Shown piece by piece: positions 43,839-53,001 of a stretch of 64,000 bases of DNA (its first letter is position 1; each line of letters begins with the position of its first letter). This stretch comes from Acidovorax soli. Lineage in GTDB: Bacteria > Pseudomonadota > Gammaproteobacteria > Burkholderiales > Burkholderiaceae_C. The notes below the pieces were generated by a model. The model ran no database searches and was not told the origin of the DNA. It worked only from the letters and a program-made list of their open reading frames with translations. The position numbers and the translations under genes are program-made. The stretch lies in the NCBI RefSeq assembly GCF_900107605.1, contig NZ_FNQJ01000018.1:1-64000 (forward strand), in the 5' to 3' direction.

Positions 43839-45448
43839 CAACAGGGTTCAAGGCAGGCGTGCTCTTGGCTATCGTCGCCGCGGGGTTGGCGGCGGGCGGT
43901 GGCTATTGGATGGGGCAGCGCCCATCCGAAGTCCGCAGTGGTGACCAGACTGCGTCGCCGGGCGCTTCTGATGTTTCCGCCAAGAAGGAGCGCAGGGTGC
44001 TTTTCTACCGTAACCCGATGGGGCTGCCCGACACATCTCCCACACCGAAAAAAGATCCGATGGGGATGGATTACATCCCGGTCTACGAGGGAGAGCAGGA
44101 AGAAGCACAAACCGATTCCAACCAGATTCGCATCAGTACCGAAAAGATTCAGAAACTCGGCGTCCGCACCGAGGCGGTCAGTCTGCGTTCACTGGACAAG
44201 GTGGTGCGGTCTGCCGGACGCATCGAACCAGACGAGCGCCAGACCTTCACCATCGCTGCCAAATTTGAGGGCTACGTCGAGCGTCTGCATGCCAACGTCA
44301 CAGGACAGGCAGTGAGCAAGGGGCAGCCGCTGTTCGAGGTCTATAGCCCCGAACTGGTGTCCGCTCAGCGCGAGTACGCCATTGCAGCCCAGGGCGTCGA
44401 TGCGTTGAAGGATGCCTCGGGTGAGGCACAGCGTGGCATGCGTGAGCTGGCCGACTCCAGCCTGGCGCGGCTTCGCAATTGGGACATTTCGGACGAGCAA
44501 GTCAAGGCCTTGGCCAAATCCGGCGAATCCCGCCGCACGCTGACATTCCGCTCCCCTGTGGCCGGGATCATCACCGACAAGAAGGCCGTCCAAGGCATGC
44601 GTTTCATGCCGGGTGAAATGCTTTACCAGGTGGCAAATCTGTCCTCGGTCTGGGCCATCGCGGATGTTTTCGAGCAAGACATCGGATGGGTCAAGCTGGG
44701 GGGCAAAGCCAGGGTGCAGATCAATGCCTACCCAGACAAGGTGTTCCAGGGGACGGTCAGCTATGTGTACCCCACCCTGAAGCCTGAAACCCGAACGGTG
44801 CAGGTGCGCGTCGATTTGTCGAACACGGGTGGCTTGCTCAAGCCAGGCATGTTTGCCCAGGTGGAACTTCCGACCGCCAGCAAGGGCACTGTTTTGACTG
44901 TGCCGACTTCAGCCGTGATTGACAGCGGCACGCGACAGATCGTCCTGGTGCAGCTCAAGGAAGGTCGATTCGAACCCCGCGATGTCAAAGTGGGCGCACG
45001 CAGCGACGACCGCATTGAAGTCATCGAAGGCGTACGCGAGGGAGAGCAGGTGGTAATCGCTGCCAATTTCCTGATCGATGCAGAAAGCAACCTCAAGGCG
45101 GCCGTGGGCGGCTTTGGGCACTCCTCACATGGAGCTAAGCCGGACGCACAAGGCACCCCAGACGCAGGTAAGCCTGCTGCCTCCGTCGGGCATCGGGGTG
45201 AGGGCAGGGTGGATGAGTTGGACACCAAGACTGGCACAGTGACCATTGCACATGGCCCCATACCTACCCTCAAATGGCCCGCAATGTCTATGGAGTTCAA
45301 GGTCTCCAACAGCGGGTTGCTGGCGGACATGAAGCCTGGCGCATTGGTCACCTTCGAGTTCGTTGAGCGTGGACAGGGCGAATGGGTGATCACCTCCGTG
45401 AAACCTGTGGGCAACGCGGCAGCCAATGCGCACGCAGGCCATAACTGA
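43835..45448 (+). CDS. cusB: CusB periplasmic adaptor with C-terminal CusF domain
   Basis: A 537-residue membrane fusion protein: an N-terminal anchor helix (LLAIVAAGLAAGGGYWMG), a metal-binding segment (YRNPMGLPDTSPTPKKDPMG, then MDYIPVY), barrel-sandwich and beta-barrel adaptor domains, a His/Gly linker near 430, and a fused CusF domain (about 450-530) with HGPIPTLKWPAMSMEF, retaining His, Trp and both Met ligands. The fusion supplies a built-in chaperone to load CusA. Overlaps cusC by 4 bp and ends 15 bp before cusA. Confidence 0.93.
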   Translation: MTTGFKAGVLLAIVAAGLAAGGGYWMGQRPSEVRSGDQTASPGASDVSAKKERRVLFYRNPMGLPDTSPTPKKDPMGMDYIPVYEGEQEEAQTDSNQIRISTEKIQKLGVRTEAVSLRSLDKVVRSAGRIEPDERQTFTIAAKFEGYVERLHANVTGQAVSKGQPLFEVYSPELVSAQREYAIAAQGVDALKDASGEAQRGMRELADSSLARLRNWDISDEQVKALAKSGESRRTLTFRSPVAGIITDKKAVQGMRFMPGEMLYQVANLSSVWAIADVFEQDIGWVKLGGKARVQINAYPDKVFQGTVSYVYPTLKPETRTVQVRVDLSNTGGLLKPGMFAQVELPTASKGTVLTVPTSAVIDSGTRQIVLVQLKEGRFEPRDVKVGARSDDRIEVIEGVREGEQVVIAANFLIDAESNLKAAVGGFGHSSHGAKPDAQGTPDAGKPAASVGHRGEGRVDELDTKTGTVTIAHGPIPTLKWPAMSMEFKVSNSGLLADMKPGALVTFEFVERGQGEWVITSVKPVGNAAANAHAGHN

Positions 45449-45463
45449 CCGTCAGGGAACACC

Positions 45464-48400
45464 ATGCTCGCGAAGATCATTGACTGGTCGGGGAACAACC
45501 GCTTTCTGGTTCTGCTTGCCACCCTTTTTGTCATTACCGGGGGGGTGTTCGCGGTACTGCGAACACCGCTGGATGCGCTGCCGGACTTGTCCGACGTGCA
45601 GGTCATCGTCTACACCGAATACCCTGGACAAGCGCCCCAGGTGGTCGAGGACCAGGTCACCTATCCGTTGACCACATCCATGCTGTCGGTACCCAAGTCC
45701 AAAGTGGTGCGAGGTTTTTCGTACTTTGGAGCGTCCTTCGTTTACATCATCTTCGAGGATGGCACAGACATCTATTGGGCACGTTCGCGCGTGCTGGAAT
45801 ACCTCAACTTCGCATCCAGCCGAATGCCCAAGGGCGTCACGCCGCAAATCGGCCCTGACGCCACTGGCGTGGGTTGGGTCTACCAGTACGCGTTGCTTGC
45901 CAAGGACAAGACCCTGGCCGAGTTGCGCACGTTGCAAGATTGGTACCTGCGCTATCAGCTGACCAAGGCACATGGCGTTGCCGAGGTGGCATCCATTGGT
46001 GGTTTTGTCCAAACCTACCAGGTCACCGTCGATCCGGTGAAGCTTCGGGCTTATGGCATTCCGTTGGCCAAGGTATCACAGGTTATTCGCGATTCCAATC
46101 GTGACGTCGGCGGCCGCGTCGTTGAGATGGCCGAGACGGAATACATGGTGCGCGGCAAAGGCTATTTGCGTGGCGTAGCGGACATTGAAAATCTGGTCAT
46201 CAAGGCCGAAAAGGGTACGCCCGTATTGATTCGAGACATTGCCCGCGTCGAAATCGCTCCCGACGAACGGCGCGGTCTTACCGAACTCAATGGGGAGGGT
46301 GAGGTGGTCTCGGGCATTGCCATGGCCCGCTATGGCCAGAACGCCCTGGAGGTCATTCATAACCTGAAGGAGAAGATCACAGAAATTTCGGCAGGGCTGC
46401 CGCAAGGTGTCAGTATCCAGGCGGTGTACGACCGATCCGACCTGATTTATCGGGCCATCGATACGCTCAAGCGAACGCTGCTGGAGGAAAGCCTGATCGT
46501 TGCCTTGGTCTGCATGGTCTTTTTGATGCACATTCGATCAGCCCTCGTGGCTATCTTGATGTTGCCCGTGGGTGTGCTGATTTCCATCATCGCGATGCGC
46601 CTGTTGGGCATGAATTCCAACCTGATGAGCCTGGGCGGTATCGCCATTGCGATCGGTGCCATGGTGGATGCGGCCATCGTCATGATCGAGAACGCCCATA
46701 AGCACTTGGAGAGACTCCCGCCCGGGCACGACGACAAGCAGCGAGCGCAAGCCATGATCACCGCTTGCAAGGAGGTCGGCCCGGCACTTTTCTTCTCGCT
46801 GCTCATCATCACCGTGTCGTTTCTTCCCGTGTTCACGCTGGAATCACAGGAGGGACGCATGTTCTCGCCGCTGGCTTTCACCAAGACCTTCTCGATGGCG
46901 GGCGCGGCGCTCCTGTCGGTGACGCTGGTGCCGGTGCTCATGATGATCTTCATTCGCGGGCGCATCATGCCGGAGTCACGTAACCCGGTGAACCGGTTCT
47001 TGATTTGGACCTACCGACCCATCATCGCCGGTGTGATGCGCTGGAAGAAGGTGACCATTGCTCTTGCCCTGATGGTGCTGGGGGTGTCGTTCTATCCGGC
47101 CAGCAAGCTGGGGTCGGAGTTCATGCCGACACTCAATGAAGGCACCTTGCTCTACATGCCCGCTTCGCTGCCCGGAATGTCGATCACCAAAGCCGCCGAG
47201 TTGCTGCAGACGCAAAACAAGATCATCAAGAGCTTTCCGGAGGTGGAGTCGGTCTACGGCAAGGCAGGGCGAGCCAACACGGCCACCGACCCCGCACCGA
47301 CGGAAATGTTCGAGACGGTCATCAATCTCAAGCCTGAGTCAGCCTGGCGGTCTGGCATGACCACCGACAAATTGATCGCCGAGATGGACAAGGCGCTGCA
47401 GTTTCCGGGCGTCTCCAATGCCTGGACCATGCCCATCAAGGCGCGCATCGACATGCTGTCCACCGGTATCCGCACGCCCATTGGCATCAAGGTCTTCGGC
47501 AAGGACTTGAACGAAATGGAACGCCTGGCGCGGGAGATCGAAACCGTAGTGAAAGCGGTGCCAGGCACAACCTCGGCATTCGCGGAGCGGATCACAGGCG
47601 GTTTCTATCTCAATATCGAGCCTGACCGCACGCAGCTGGCGCGCTACGGGTTGGCAGTGGGTGATCTGCAGGAAGTCATTGGTACGGCACTCGGCGGGGA
47701 CATGGTCACTACCACGGTGGAAGGGCGAGAGCGTTTTGGTGTGACGGTGCGCTACCCGCGCGAACTGCGATCCGATCCGCAGCAGATCGCTCGCGAGGTC
47801 CTGGTGCCGACCATGGATGGAGCCATGGTGCCGCTGGGCCAGGTCGCGCGCGTGGAGGTGGCCAAGGGCGCGCCGGGCATCCGTACCGAAAATGGATTGC
47901 TGTCAGCCTACATCTTTGTGGACATCCGAGAGCGTGACGTCGGTGGCTACGTCGCCGAGGCGCGCAAAGCAGTGAACGAGCAGGTCAAATTCCCGCCCGG
48001 CTACTACGCCACATGGAGCGGCCAGTTCGAGTCCATGGAGCGCGCGGTGCAGAAAATGAAGGTGGTCATTCCGGTCACCTTGCTGATCATCTTCCTGCTC
48101 CTGTACCTGAACTTCAAGCGGTTGACCGAAACCTTGATCGTCATGTTGTCGGTGCCGTTTGCCTTGGTGGGCGGTATCTGGCTCATGTGGTGGCTGGGCT
48201 ACAACATGTCGGTGGCCGTCGCGGTGGGTTTCATCGCATTGGCTGGGGTGGCGGCTGAGACGGGTGTCATCATGCTGATCTACCTCGACCATGCTTGGGA
48301 AGAGATTCAGGCCCGGCGGCGTGCCGACAACAAGGAGCCTAGCGTGGCAGATCTCTATGAGGCCATCATGGAAGGCGCAGTCGAGCGGGTTCGTCCCAAG

Positions 48401-48595
48401 ATGATGACAGTCGTTGCCATCATGGCGGGCCTGCTGCCCATCATGTGGGGGACTGGCACCGGCTCGGAAGTGATGAGCCGCATTGCAGCACCGATGGTCG
48501 GTGGCATGATTTCCTCGACCGTACTGACGCTGGCCGTGATCCCTGCGCTTTACGCGCTCGTCAAGCAAGTTGAACTTCGAAGAAGGCGCGCTTGA
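45464..48595 (+). CDS. cusA: CusA heavy-metal RND efflux pump (Cu+/Ag+)
   Basis: A 1043-residue HME-family RND permease. PLDALPDLSDVQVIVYTEYPGQAPQ, ARSRVLEYL, PDATGVGWVYQYAL and the TM4 relay GAMVDAAIVMIEN are CusA/SilA/CzcA hallmarks. Met-containing periplasmic segments LPGMSIT, NAWTMPIKARIDMLSTGIRTP and several membrane Met residues fit the Cu(I)/Ag(I) methionine path rather than the acidic path of CzcA. It drives CusCBA export using the proton gradient and is the last intact gene before the dif-like site. Confidence 0.95.
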   Translation: MLAKIIDWSGNNRFLVLLATLFVITGGVFAVLRTPLDALPDLSDVQVIVYTEYPGQAPQVVEDQVTYPLTTSMLSVPKSKVVRGFSYFGASFVYIIFEDGTDIYWARSRVLEYLNFASSRMPKGVTPQIGPDATGVGWVYQYALLAKDKTLAELRTLQDWYLRYQLTKAHGVAEVASIGGFVQTYQVTVDPVKLRAYGIPLAKVSQVIRDSNRDVGGRVVEMAETEYMVRGKGYLRGVADIENLVIKAEKGTPVLIRDIARVEIAPDERRGLTELNGEGEVVSGIAMARYGQNALEVIHNLKEKITEISAGLPQGVSIQAVYDRSDLIYRAIDTLKRTLLEESLIVALVCMVFLMHIRSALVAILMLPVGVLISIIAMRLLGMNSNLMSLGGIAIAIGAMVDAAIVMIENAHKHLERLPPGHDDKQRAQAMITACKEVGPALFFSLLIITVSFLPVFTLESQEGRMFSPLAFTKTFSMAGAALLSVTLVPVLMMIFIRGRIMPESRNPVNRFLIWTYRPIIAGVMRWKKVTIALALMVLGVSFYPASKLGSEFMPTLNEGTLLYMPASLPGMSITKAAELLQTQNKIIKSFPEVESVYGKAGRANTATDPAPTEMFETVINLKPESAWRSGMTTDKLIAEMDKALQFPGVSNAWTMPIKARIDMLSTGIRTPIGIKVFGKDLNEMERLAREIETVVKAVPGTTSAFAERITGGFYLNIEPDRTQLARYGLAVGDLQEVIGTALGGDMVTTTVEGRERFGVTVRYPRELRSDPQQIAREVLVPTMDGAMVPLGQVARVEVAKGAPGIRTENGLLSAYIFVDIRERDVGGYVAEARKAVNEQVKFPPGYYATWSGQFESMERAVQKMKVVIPVTLLIIFLLLYLNFKRLTETLIVMLSVPFALVGGIWLMWWLGYNMSVAVAVGFIALAGVAAETGVIMLIYLDHAWEEIQARRRADNKEPSVADLYEAIMEGAVERVRPKMMTVVAIMAGLLPIMWGTGTGSEVMSRIAAPMVGGMISSTVLTLAVIPALYALVKQVELRRRRA

Positions 48596-48856
48596 TGCAA
48601 TAGGCCTCGCATGCACAAGCAACTACTCGCCCGTGGCATCCGGGTAGGCAAAAATGGTTCTGAGGTGATGGCGGGCCCGATAGAAATGAGATCCAAACAT
48701 GAAAGAGGGCGCCTGCACCTCAATCGTGTCGCACTTCAGCCGTTTTTCGTACCTACTTTCTGTCGCCCGGCTACCGCCTAGGGCTCGGCCGACGTGACAT
48801 TTTCCCTTCAGCGGATGCCGGGTGACAGGATTAGTTGGATGGATGTGAATTTTGTT

Positions 48857-48884
48857 AGTTAACATAATATACATCGTATCTAGT
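48857..48884. other. dif-like XerCD site (degenerate XerC arm)
   Basis: TTAACATAATATACAT (48859-48874) equals the reverse complement of the XerD arm plus most of the central region of the Escherichia coli dif site as I recall it, 16 of 16 bases. The XerC arm on the far side (GTATCTAGTCG) matches poorly. Such half-conserved sites flank elements integrated through XerCD. It lies between cusA and the Xer-factor-like pseudogene. Bases 48596-48856 hold no supported gene. Confidence 0.5.
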
Positions 48885-49130
48885 CGCGCAGCGCATCGGG
48901 GCAAGGCGGTTTGACCCGGACACCCGCGCCCAGCTTGCCTCCCGCTTCGTCACCCTGTACAGAAACCTCGGCTGGAATCAGGCCACCTGCGCGAAGAATC
49001 TTCACACATCAGCCAGCGGACATTACATAACTGGGAAACCGGCCGGCACGACATCCCGTACACGGCCTATCGGCTGCTGCGGCTGCTGAACCGGATGGAG
49101 CTACCGGTGAGGCCTGGCGGGCTGGGCTAG
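48871..49130 (+). pseudogene. Frameshifted VC1465-like Xer recombination activation factor
   Basis: The first frame reads FDPDTRAQLASRFVTLYRNL, then GWNQATCAKNLHTSA. A shift near 49010-49017 is needed to continue as RTLHNWETGRHDIPYTAYRL, then LRLLNRMELP, ending at TAG 49128. Together these form the N-terminal helix-turn-helix half of the small proteins annotated as VC1465-family Xer recombination activation factors. No in-frame ATG lies between the upstream stop (48865) and the homology, and the C-terminal half is missing. The gene is dead, a remnant of an integrated element next to the dif-like site. Confidence 0.6.
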
Positions 49131-49153
49131 CGCAAACCGCTACCATCCAAGCC

Positions 49154-49966
49154 ATGACCATTCCTGCACCGGCAACTCCCTCTGCATCCACCATCCATTT
49201 CGGCCACCAAGGTCGGGTTTGCATCGTCACTGGCGGCGCACAAGGCATTGGCGAGGCCTGCGTCCGCCGTTTTGCGATCGAAGGCGCCAAGCCGGTGATT
49301 GTGGATGTGGACGATGCGCGCGGACAGGCGCTGGCGCAGGAACTGGGCGCGCTGTATGTACATTGCGATGTGGGTGACAAGGCCCAGGTGCACGCCCTGG
49401 TGGCCCAGACTCTGGCGGCCCATGGCCGCATCGACGTGCTGGTGAACAATGCGGGTATCTTCCGCGCTGCGGACTTCCTGGACGTGACCGAGGCCGACTT
49501 TGATGCCGTGCTGCGGGTCAACCTCAAGGGCTCGTTCCTGGTCGGTCAGGCGGTGGCGCGGGCCATGGCGGCACAAAATGACGGTTGTGGCGGTGGCTCC
49601 ATCGTCAACATGAGCTCGGTCAACGGTGTGCTGACCATTCCTAATATTGCCAGCTACAACGTGAGCAAGGGCGGCGTGAACCAGCTCACACGCGTGATGG
49701 CGCTGGCGCTGGCCGACAAGAACATCCGCGTGAACGCCGTGGCGCCCGGCACCATCGCCACCGAGCTGGCCGCCAAGGCCGTTCTGACCAGCGACGAGGC
49801 CAAACACAAGATCATGAGCCGCACGCCCATGAAGCGGCTGGGCGAGCCATCGGAGATTGCCGATGTGGTGGCCTGGCTGGCCAGCGATGCCGCCAGCTAT
49901 GTGACCGGCGAGATCGTGACCGTGGACGGTGGGCGCATGACGCTGAACTACACCGTTCCGGTTTGA
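49154..49966 (+). CDS. SDR family NAD(P)-dependent oxidoreductase
   Basis: A 270-residue classical short-chain dehydrogenase: TGGAQGIGEA cofactor loop, Asp at the end of strand 2 (VDVDD, favouring NAD), NNAG, catalytic Ser in NMSSVNG, YNVSK (YxxxK), and a glucose-dehydrogenase-like C-terminus (SYVTGEIVTVDGG). The substrate is not identifiable. Its last 19 bases overlap the convergent MATE gene. It is the first intact gene right of the copper block. Confidence 0.9.
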   Translation: MTIPAPATPSASTIHFGHQGRVCIVTGGAQGIGEACVRRFAIEGAKPVIVDVDDARGQALAQELGALYVHCDVGDKAQVHALVAQTLAAHGRIDVLVNNAGIFRAADFLDVTEADFDAVLRVNLKGSFLVGQAVARAMAAQNDGCGGGSIVNMSSVNGVLTIPNIASYNVSKGGVNQLTRVMALALADKNIRVNAVAPGTIATELAAKAVLTSDEAKHKIMSRTPMKRLGEPSEIADVVAWLASDAASYVTGEIVTVDGGRMTLNYTVPV

Positions 49967-51372
49967 ATGCGCGGCCAGCCCACCGGGCCAAACCATGCGC
50001 CGCCCGCAATCGCCCAGGCGTTGACCGCGCCGTACAGCACCAGCGCTGCGGCTTGAGCGGCGAACACCGCCGCCAAACCGCCGCCCCAGTGCAGCGCCAG
50101 CCAGCCGCCGGTCACCGCAACAGCCAGGCGCACGATGTTGCCGATGACGGGCCAGAGGAGGCGCCCTGCCCCTTGCGAGGCAAAGTACAGAACCAGGCCC
50201 AGGCCAAAAAATCCATAGACAGGGCCCACGGTGCGCAGATACAGCGCACCCGCCTCCAGCATGGCCGGCTCGTTGTTAAACAGCGACAACCACGCGTTGG
50301 GAAACGTTGCCGCCCACAGGCCAATCGCCTCGGCCATCACAAACGCCATGGCTGCGCCGATCCAGGTGGCGCGTAGCGCCCGCTCGCGCTGGCCCGCGCC
50401 GATGCAGGTACCCACCATGGCCACCAGCGGTGCACCCAGGCCAAAGACCAGTGGCACCAGGAGATATTCCAGCCGGGACGCCGTGCCGTAGCCCGCAATG
50501 GCTACCGTGCCAAAGCCGCCCACCAGCGCGGTGGTGACGCCAATCGCCAGGTTGGTGGCGACGGTAGAGACCATGCCCACCAGCCCGACCCGCAGGATGT
50601 CCTTGAACAAGACCCAGCGAAACCGGATGTGCGCCAACGACGGCCGCAGCAGGCTGCGCGGCGACCACAGGTACACCGCCAGCACCACGCTGCCGACCAG
50701 GTAGTACGCCATCAGCGCGATGGCCCCGCCGGCGATGCCCAGGCCGGGCATGGGGCCCCAGCCAAAGATGAACAGCGGCGACAGCGGCACCAGCACGAAG
50801 GCACCCAGCACCGTTACATAGGCAGGCACGGCCATGTTGCCCGTGCCCCGGATCACGGCAGACAGCGTGTTGAACAGCCACACCAGAAACGCACCGGCAA
50901 ACACCCAGCTGGAATAGACCAGTGCCGCATCCAGCGCGCCACCCGTGCCGCCCATGCGGGTGTAGAGCCAGCGCCCTCCTCCCACCACGCCCACCGTGAA
51001 GACCAGCGAGAAAACCGCCGCTATGGCCAGCGCATGCAGCACCAGCGCATCGGCATCGTCACGCCGCCGGGCGCCCAAAGCGCGGGCAATGGCCGACGCA
51101 ATGCCGCCGCCCATGGCCCCGGCGGAGGTCATCTGCATCAGCATGACCACCGGAAACACCAGCGCCATGCCCGCCAGTGCGTCGGTGCCCAGTTGGCCGA
51201 CAAAGTAGGTTTCGATGAGCCCGACGCCCGCCTGTGCCAGCATCACCAGCACATTGGGTGCCGCCAGTCGCAGCAGCGTGGGCGCAATTGGCGCCTCCAA
51301 CAGCATGCGGGTGCGGGGGGTGAGGCCGTCAGTCACAGGACAGACCCCGTTGCAGGAGAACAGGCCTGGCAC
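49948..51372 (-). CDS. MATE family multidrug/Na+ efflux transporter
   Basis: A 474-residue protein with 12 predicted helices in two pseudo-symmetrical halves. PTLLRLAAPNVLVMLAQAGVG..YFVGQLGTDALAGMALVFP is the MATE N-terminal signature, and GFGTVAIAGYGTASRLEYLL recurs in the second half. The start is GTG 51372, four bases after the MarR gene stop; GTG 51336 is an alternative. Co-transcription with marR suggests induction by a toxic substrate. The 3' end overlaps the SDR gene. Confidence 0.9.
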   Translation of the reverse strand: MPGLFSCNGVCPVTDGLTPRTRMLLEAPIAPTLLRLAAPNVLVMLAQAGVGLIETYFVGQLGTDALAGMALVFPVVMLMQMTSAGAMGGGIASAIARALGARRRDDADALVLHALAIAAVFSLVFTVGVVGGGRWLYTRMGGTGGALDAALVYSSWVFAGAFLVWLFNTLSAVIRGTGNMAVPAYVTVLGAFVLVPLSPLFIFGWGPMPGLGIAGGAIALMAYYLVGSVVLAVYLWSPRSLLRPSLAHIRFRWVLFKDILRVGLVGMVSTVATNLAIGVTTALVGGFGTVAIAGYGTASRLEYLLVPLVFGLGAPLVAMVGTCIGAGQRERALRATWIGAAMAFVMAEAIGLWAATFPNAWLSLFNNEPAMLEAGALYLRTVGPVYGFFGLGLVLYFASQGAGRLLWPVIGNIVRLAVAVTGGWLALHWGGGLAAVFAAQAAALVLYGAVNAWAIAGGAWFGPVGWPRIQTGTV

Positions 51373-51375
51373 GCA

Positions 51376-51864
51376 TCAGTCAGCATGGCCATGCGCTTGT
51401 ACGGGTAACGCCGCCAGCAGATCCATGGATTCATCCACCAGCGCATGCAATGCCATCACGCGCTCCACGCCCAGCGCTTCATTCAGCGCGAGTTGCGCGT
51501 CCTTCCAGTGGCGCTGCGCCTCTGCGCGTTTGTCGCGGCCGGAGTCGGTGATGTGCACCAGGCGGCTGCGGGCATCGGCGCCCGCTTCCAGCGTGACCCA
51601 ACCGGCATCCACCAGCGGGCGCAGGTTGCGCGTCAACGTCGAGGCGTCCATCTTCATAGCCACCGCCAGGTCGCCCGGGCGGATCGGGCCCAGCTTGAGC
51701 ACGTGCGACAGCAGCGAATACTGCGTGGTCTTGAGCCCGCATTGGGCCATTTCGGCGTCGTAGTGGTTGGCCACGCGGCGCATCAGCTGGCGCAGCTTGA
51801 AGTTGGTGCAGCCCTGCGGCAGCACGGGGGCCAGGGGCGATGGTTCGGCTTGCATGGATTTCAT
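51376..51864 (-). CDS. MarR family repressor
   Basis: A 162-residue winged-helix regulator: TQYSLLSHVLKLGPIRPGDLAVAMKMDASTLTRNLRPLVDAGWV with the family DxRxxxxxIT wing (ADARSRLVHITDSG). It precedes the MATE gene by 3 bp and is divergent from the thioesterase-gloA pair. The TGCAA-type palindromes at 51871-51890, six bases upstream of its ATG, are its probable operator, so it likely represses itself and one or both flanking units. Confidence 0.92.
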   Translation of the reverse strand: MKSMQAEPSPLAPVLPQGCTNFKLRQLMRRVANHYDAEMAQCGLKTTQYSLLSHVLKLGPIRPGDLAVAMKMDASTLTRNLRPLVDAGWVTLEAGADARSRLVHITDSGRDKRAEAQRHWKDAQLALNEALGVERVMALHALVDESMDLLAALPVQAHGHAD

Positions 51865-51870
51865 TGTATC

Positions 51871-51890
51871 TGCAATAATTGCATATGCAA
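51871..51890. promoter_or_regulatory. Overlapping palindromes, probable MarR operator
   Basis: TGCAATAATTGCA (51871-51883, perfect with one central base) overlaps TTGCATATGCAA (51879-51890, perfect). This gives three alternating TGCAA half-sites across 20 bp between the MarR ATG and the thioesterase start. Confidence 0.65.
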
Positions 51891-51928
51891 CTCATGTGTT
51901 TCAACCACACCACCGGCCCGTACACCCC

Positions 51929-52480
51929 ATGACCCAGCACAACCACCTTGAACACTGGCTCGCGCAGGAGCGCGACATCCTTGCCACACTGGATGCAGGC
52001 CCCGGCCCGGGTGTGGCCCGCCGTGACCAGATTGCCCACCTGACCGGCCTGCAGCAAATGCAAGCCATGCTGCGTGGCGAACTGCCCTATGCCGCCATTG
52101 CCAAGACGCTGGACTTTTTGATCGTGGACGTGGGCGAAGGTACGGCCACCTTCCAGGGCACGCCCCGCGTGGAGCACTTCAACCCCATGGGCACCGTGCA
52201 CGGGGGCTGGTTTGCCACCCTGCTCGATTCGGCCCTGGGCTGCGCCGTGCACACGCGCATGGAGCCCGGGCGTGGCTACACCACGGCCGAGCTGGGCATC
52301 AACCTGGTCAAGGCCATCACACCCAAGGTGCAGCGCGTGCGCGCCGAGGGCCGCGTGATCCACGCGGGCCGCCAGTTGGCCACGGCCGAAGCGCGCCTGG
52401 TGGGGCCCGACGGCACGCTTTACGCCCACGCCACCACCACCTGCCTCGTTTTCGACTTGCCGGCACAATCGAAGGCATGA
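51929..52480 (+). CDS. PaaI-family hotdog thioesterase
   Basis: A 183-residue single hotdog domain with [26 protein letters not shown], where HGG and the following Asp are the catalytic elements of PaaI-type acyl-CoA thioesterases, and [13 protein letters not shown] forms the substrate strand. An N-terminal helical extension of about 60 residues is present. It hydrolyses an acyl- or aryl-CoA of unknown identity. ATG 51929 follows the MarR operator region; the frame open further upstream runs antisense to marR. Overlaps gloA by 4 bp. Confidence 0.88.
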   Translation: MTQHNHLEHWLAQERDILATLDAGPGPGVARRDQIAHLTGLQQMQAMLRGELPYAAIAKTLDFLIVDVGEGTATFQGTPRVEHFNPMGTVHGGWFATLLDSALGCAVHTRMEPGRGYTTAELGINLVKAITPKVQRVRAEGRVIHAGRQLATAEARLVGPDGTLYAHATTTCLVFDLPAQSKA

Positions 52481-52890
52481 AATTCCTCCACACCATGCTG
52501 CGCGTTGGCAACCTTCAACGCTCGATTGATTTCTACACCCAGGTGCTGGGCATGCAACTGCTGCGCCAGTCCGAGAACCCCGAGTACAAATACTCGCTGG
52601 CGTTTCTGGGCTTCGAGGGCGGCAATCCCGGCCAGGCCGAGATCGAGCTGACCTACAACTGGGGCGTGGAAAGCTACGAGATGGGTACGGCCTACGGCCA
52701 CATCGCACTGGGCGTTCCGGATGCCTATGCCGCGTGCGAGAAGATCAAGGCCTCGGGCGGCAACGTGACGCGCGAAGCAGGCCCGGTCAAGGGCGGCACC
52801 ACGGTGATCGCGTTTGTAACGGACCCCGATGGCTACAAGATTGAGCTGATCCAGCGCGCCGAGGGCACGGGCGGCGCTGGTTTGCGCTAA
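52477..52890 (+). CDS. gloA: Lactoylglutathione lyase (glyoxalase I)
   Basis: A 137-residue VOC enzyme converting the methylglyoxal-glutathione hemithioacetal to S-lactoylglutathione. The metal ligands fall at His5, Glu57, His75 and Glu123, matching the E. coli enzyme within one residue. [20 protein letters not shown], then [14 protein letters not shown] are canonical. Its length fits the short Ni-dependent bacterial class. ATGA overlap with the thioesterase gene shows an operon, and a strong terminator follows. Confidence 0.95.
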   Translation: MKFLHTMLRVGNLQRSIDFYTQVLGMQLLRQSENPEYKYSLAFLGFEGGNPGQAEIELTYNWGVESYEMGTAYGHIALGVPDAYAACEKIKASGGNVTREAGPVKGGTTVIAFVTDPDGYKIELIQRAEGTGGAGLR

Positions 52891-52895
52891 TCCTT

Positions 52896-52941
52896 CACTA
52901 TCAAATAAATAGCTGGTAGCGCTTTACCCATAAAAGATAGC
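52896..52941. repeat. Dispersed repeat copy after gloA
   Basis: CACTATCAAATAAATAGCTGG followed by TAGCGCTTTACCCATAAAAGATAG repeats the CTATCAAATAAATAG block and GCGCT arm of the 11565 copy in reversed order. It lies between gloA and its terminator. Confidence 0.55.
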
Positions 52942-52956
52942 GGCATTTTTATCCAT

Positions 52957-52985
52957 AAAAAAACCCGGCAATGCCGGGTTTTTTT
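52957..52985. terminator. Bidirectional rho-independent terminator
   Basis: A7-CCCGGCA-A-TGCCGGG-T7: a 7-bp GC-rich stem flanked by A and T tracts on both sides. It lies between the convergent gloA (+) and OmpA-like (-) genes and can stop transcription from both. Confidence 0.93.
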
Positions 52986-53001
52986 CAACGCAAGCGCTCG
53001 G

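Noticed and set aside
48623-48904. A 93-codon minus-strand ORF between cusA and the Xer-factor remnant.
   Set aside because: It begins inside the dif-like sequence, has no ribosome site or recognised domain, and its composition is not distinctive; a gene fragment cannot be excluded but is not supported.
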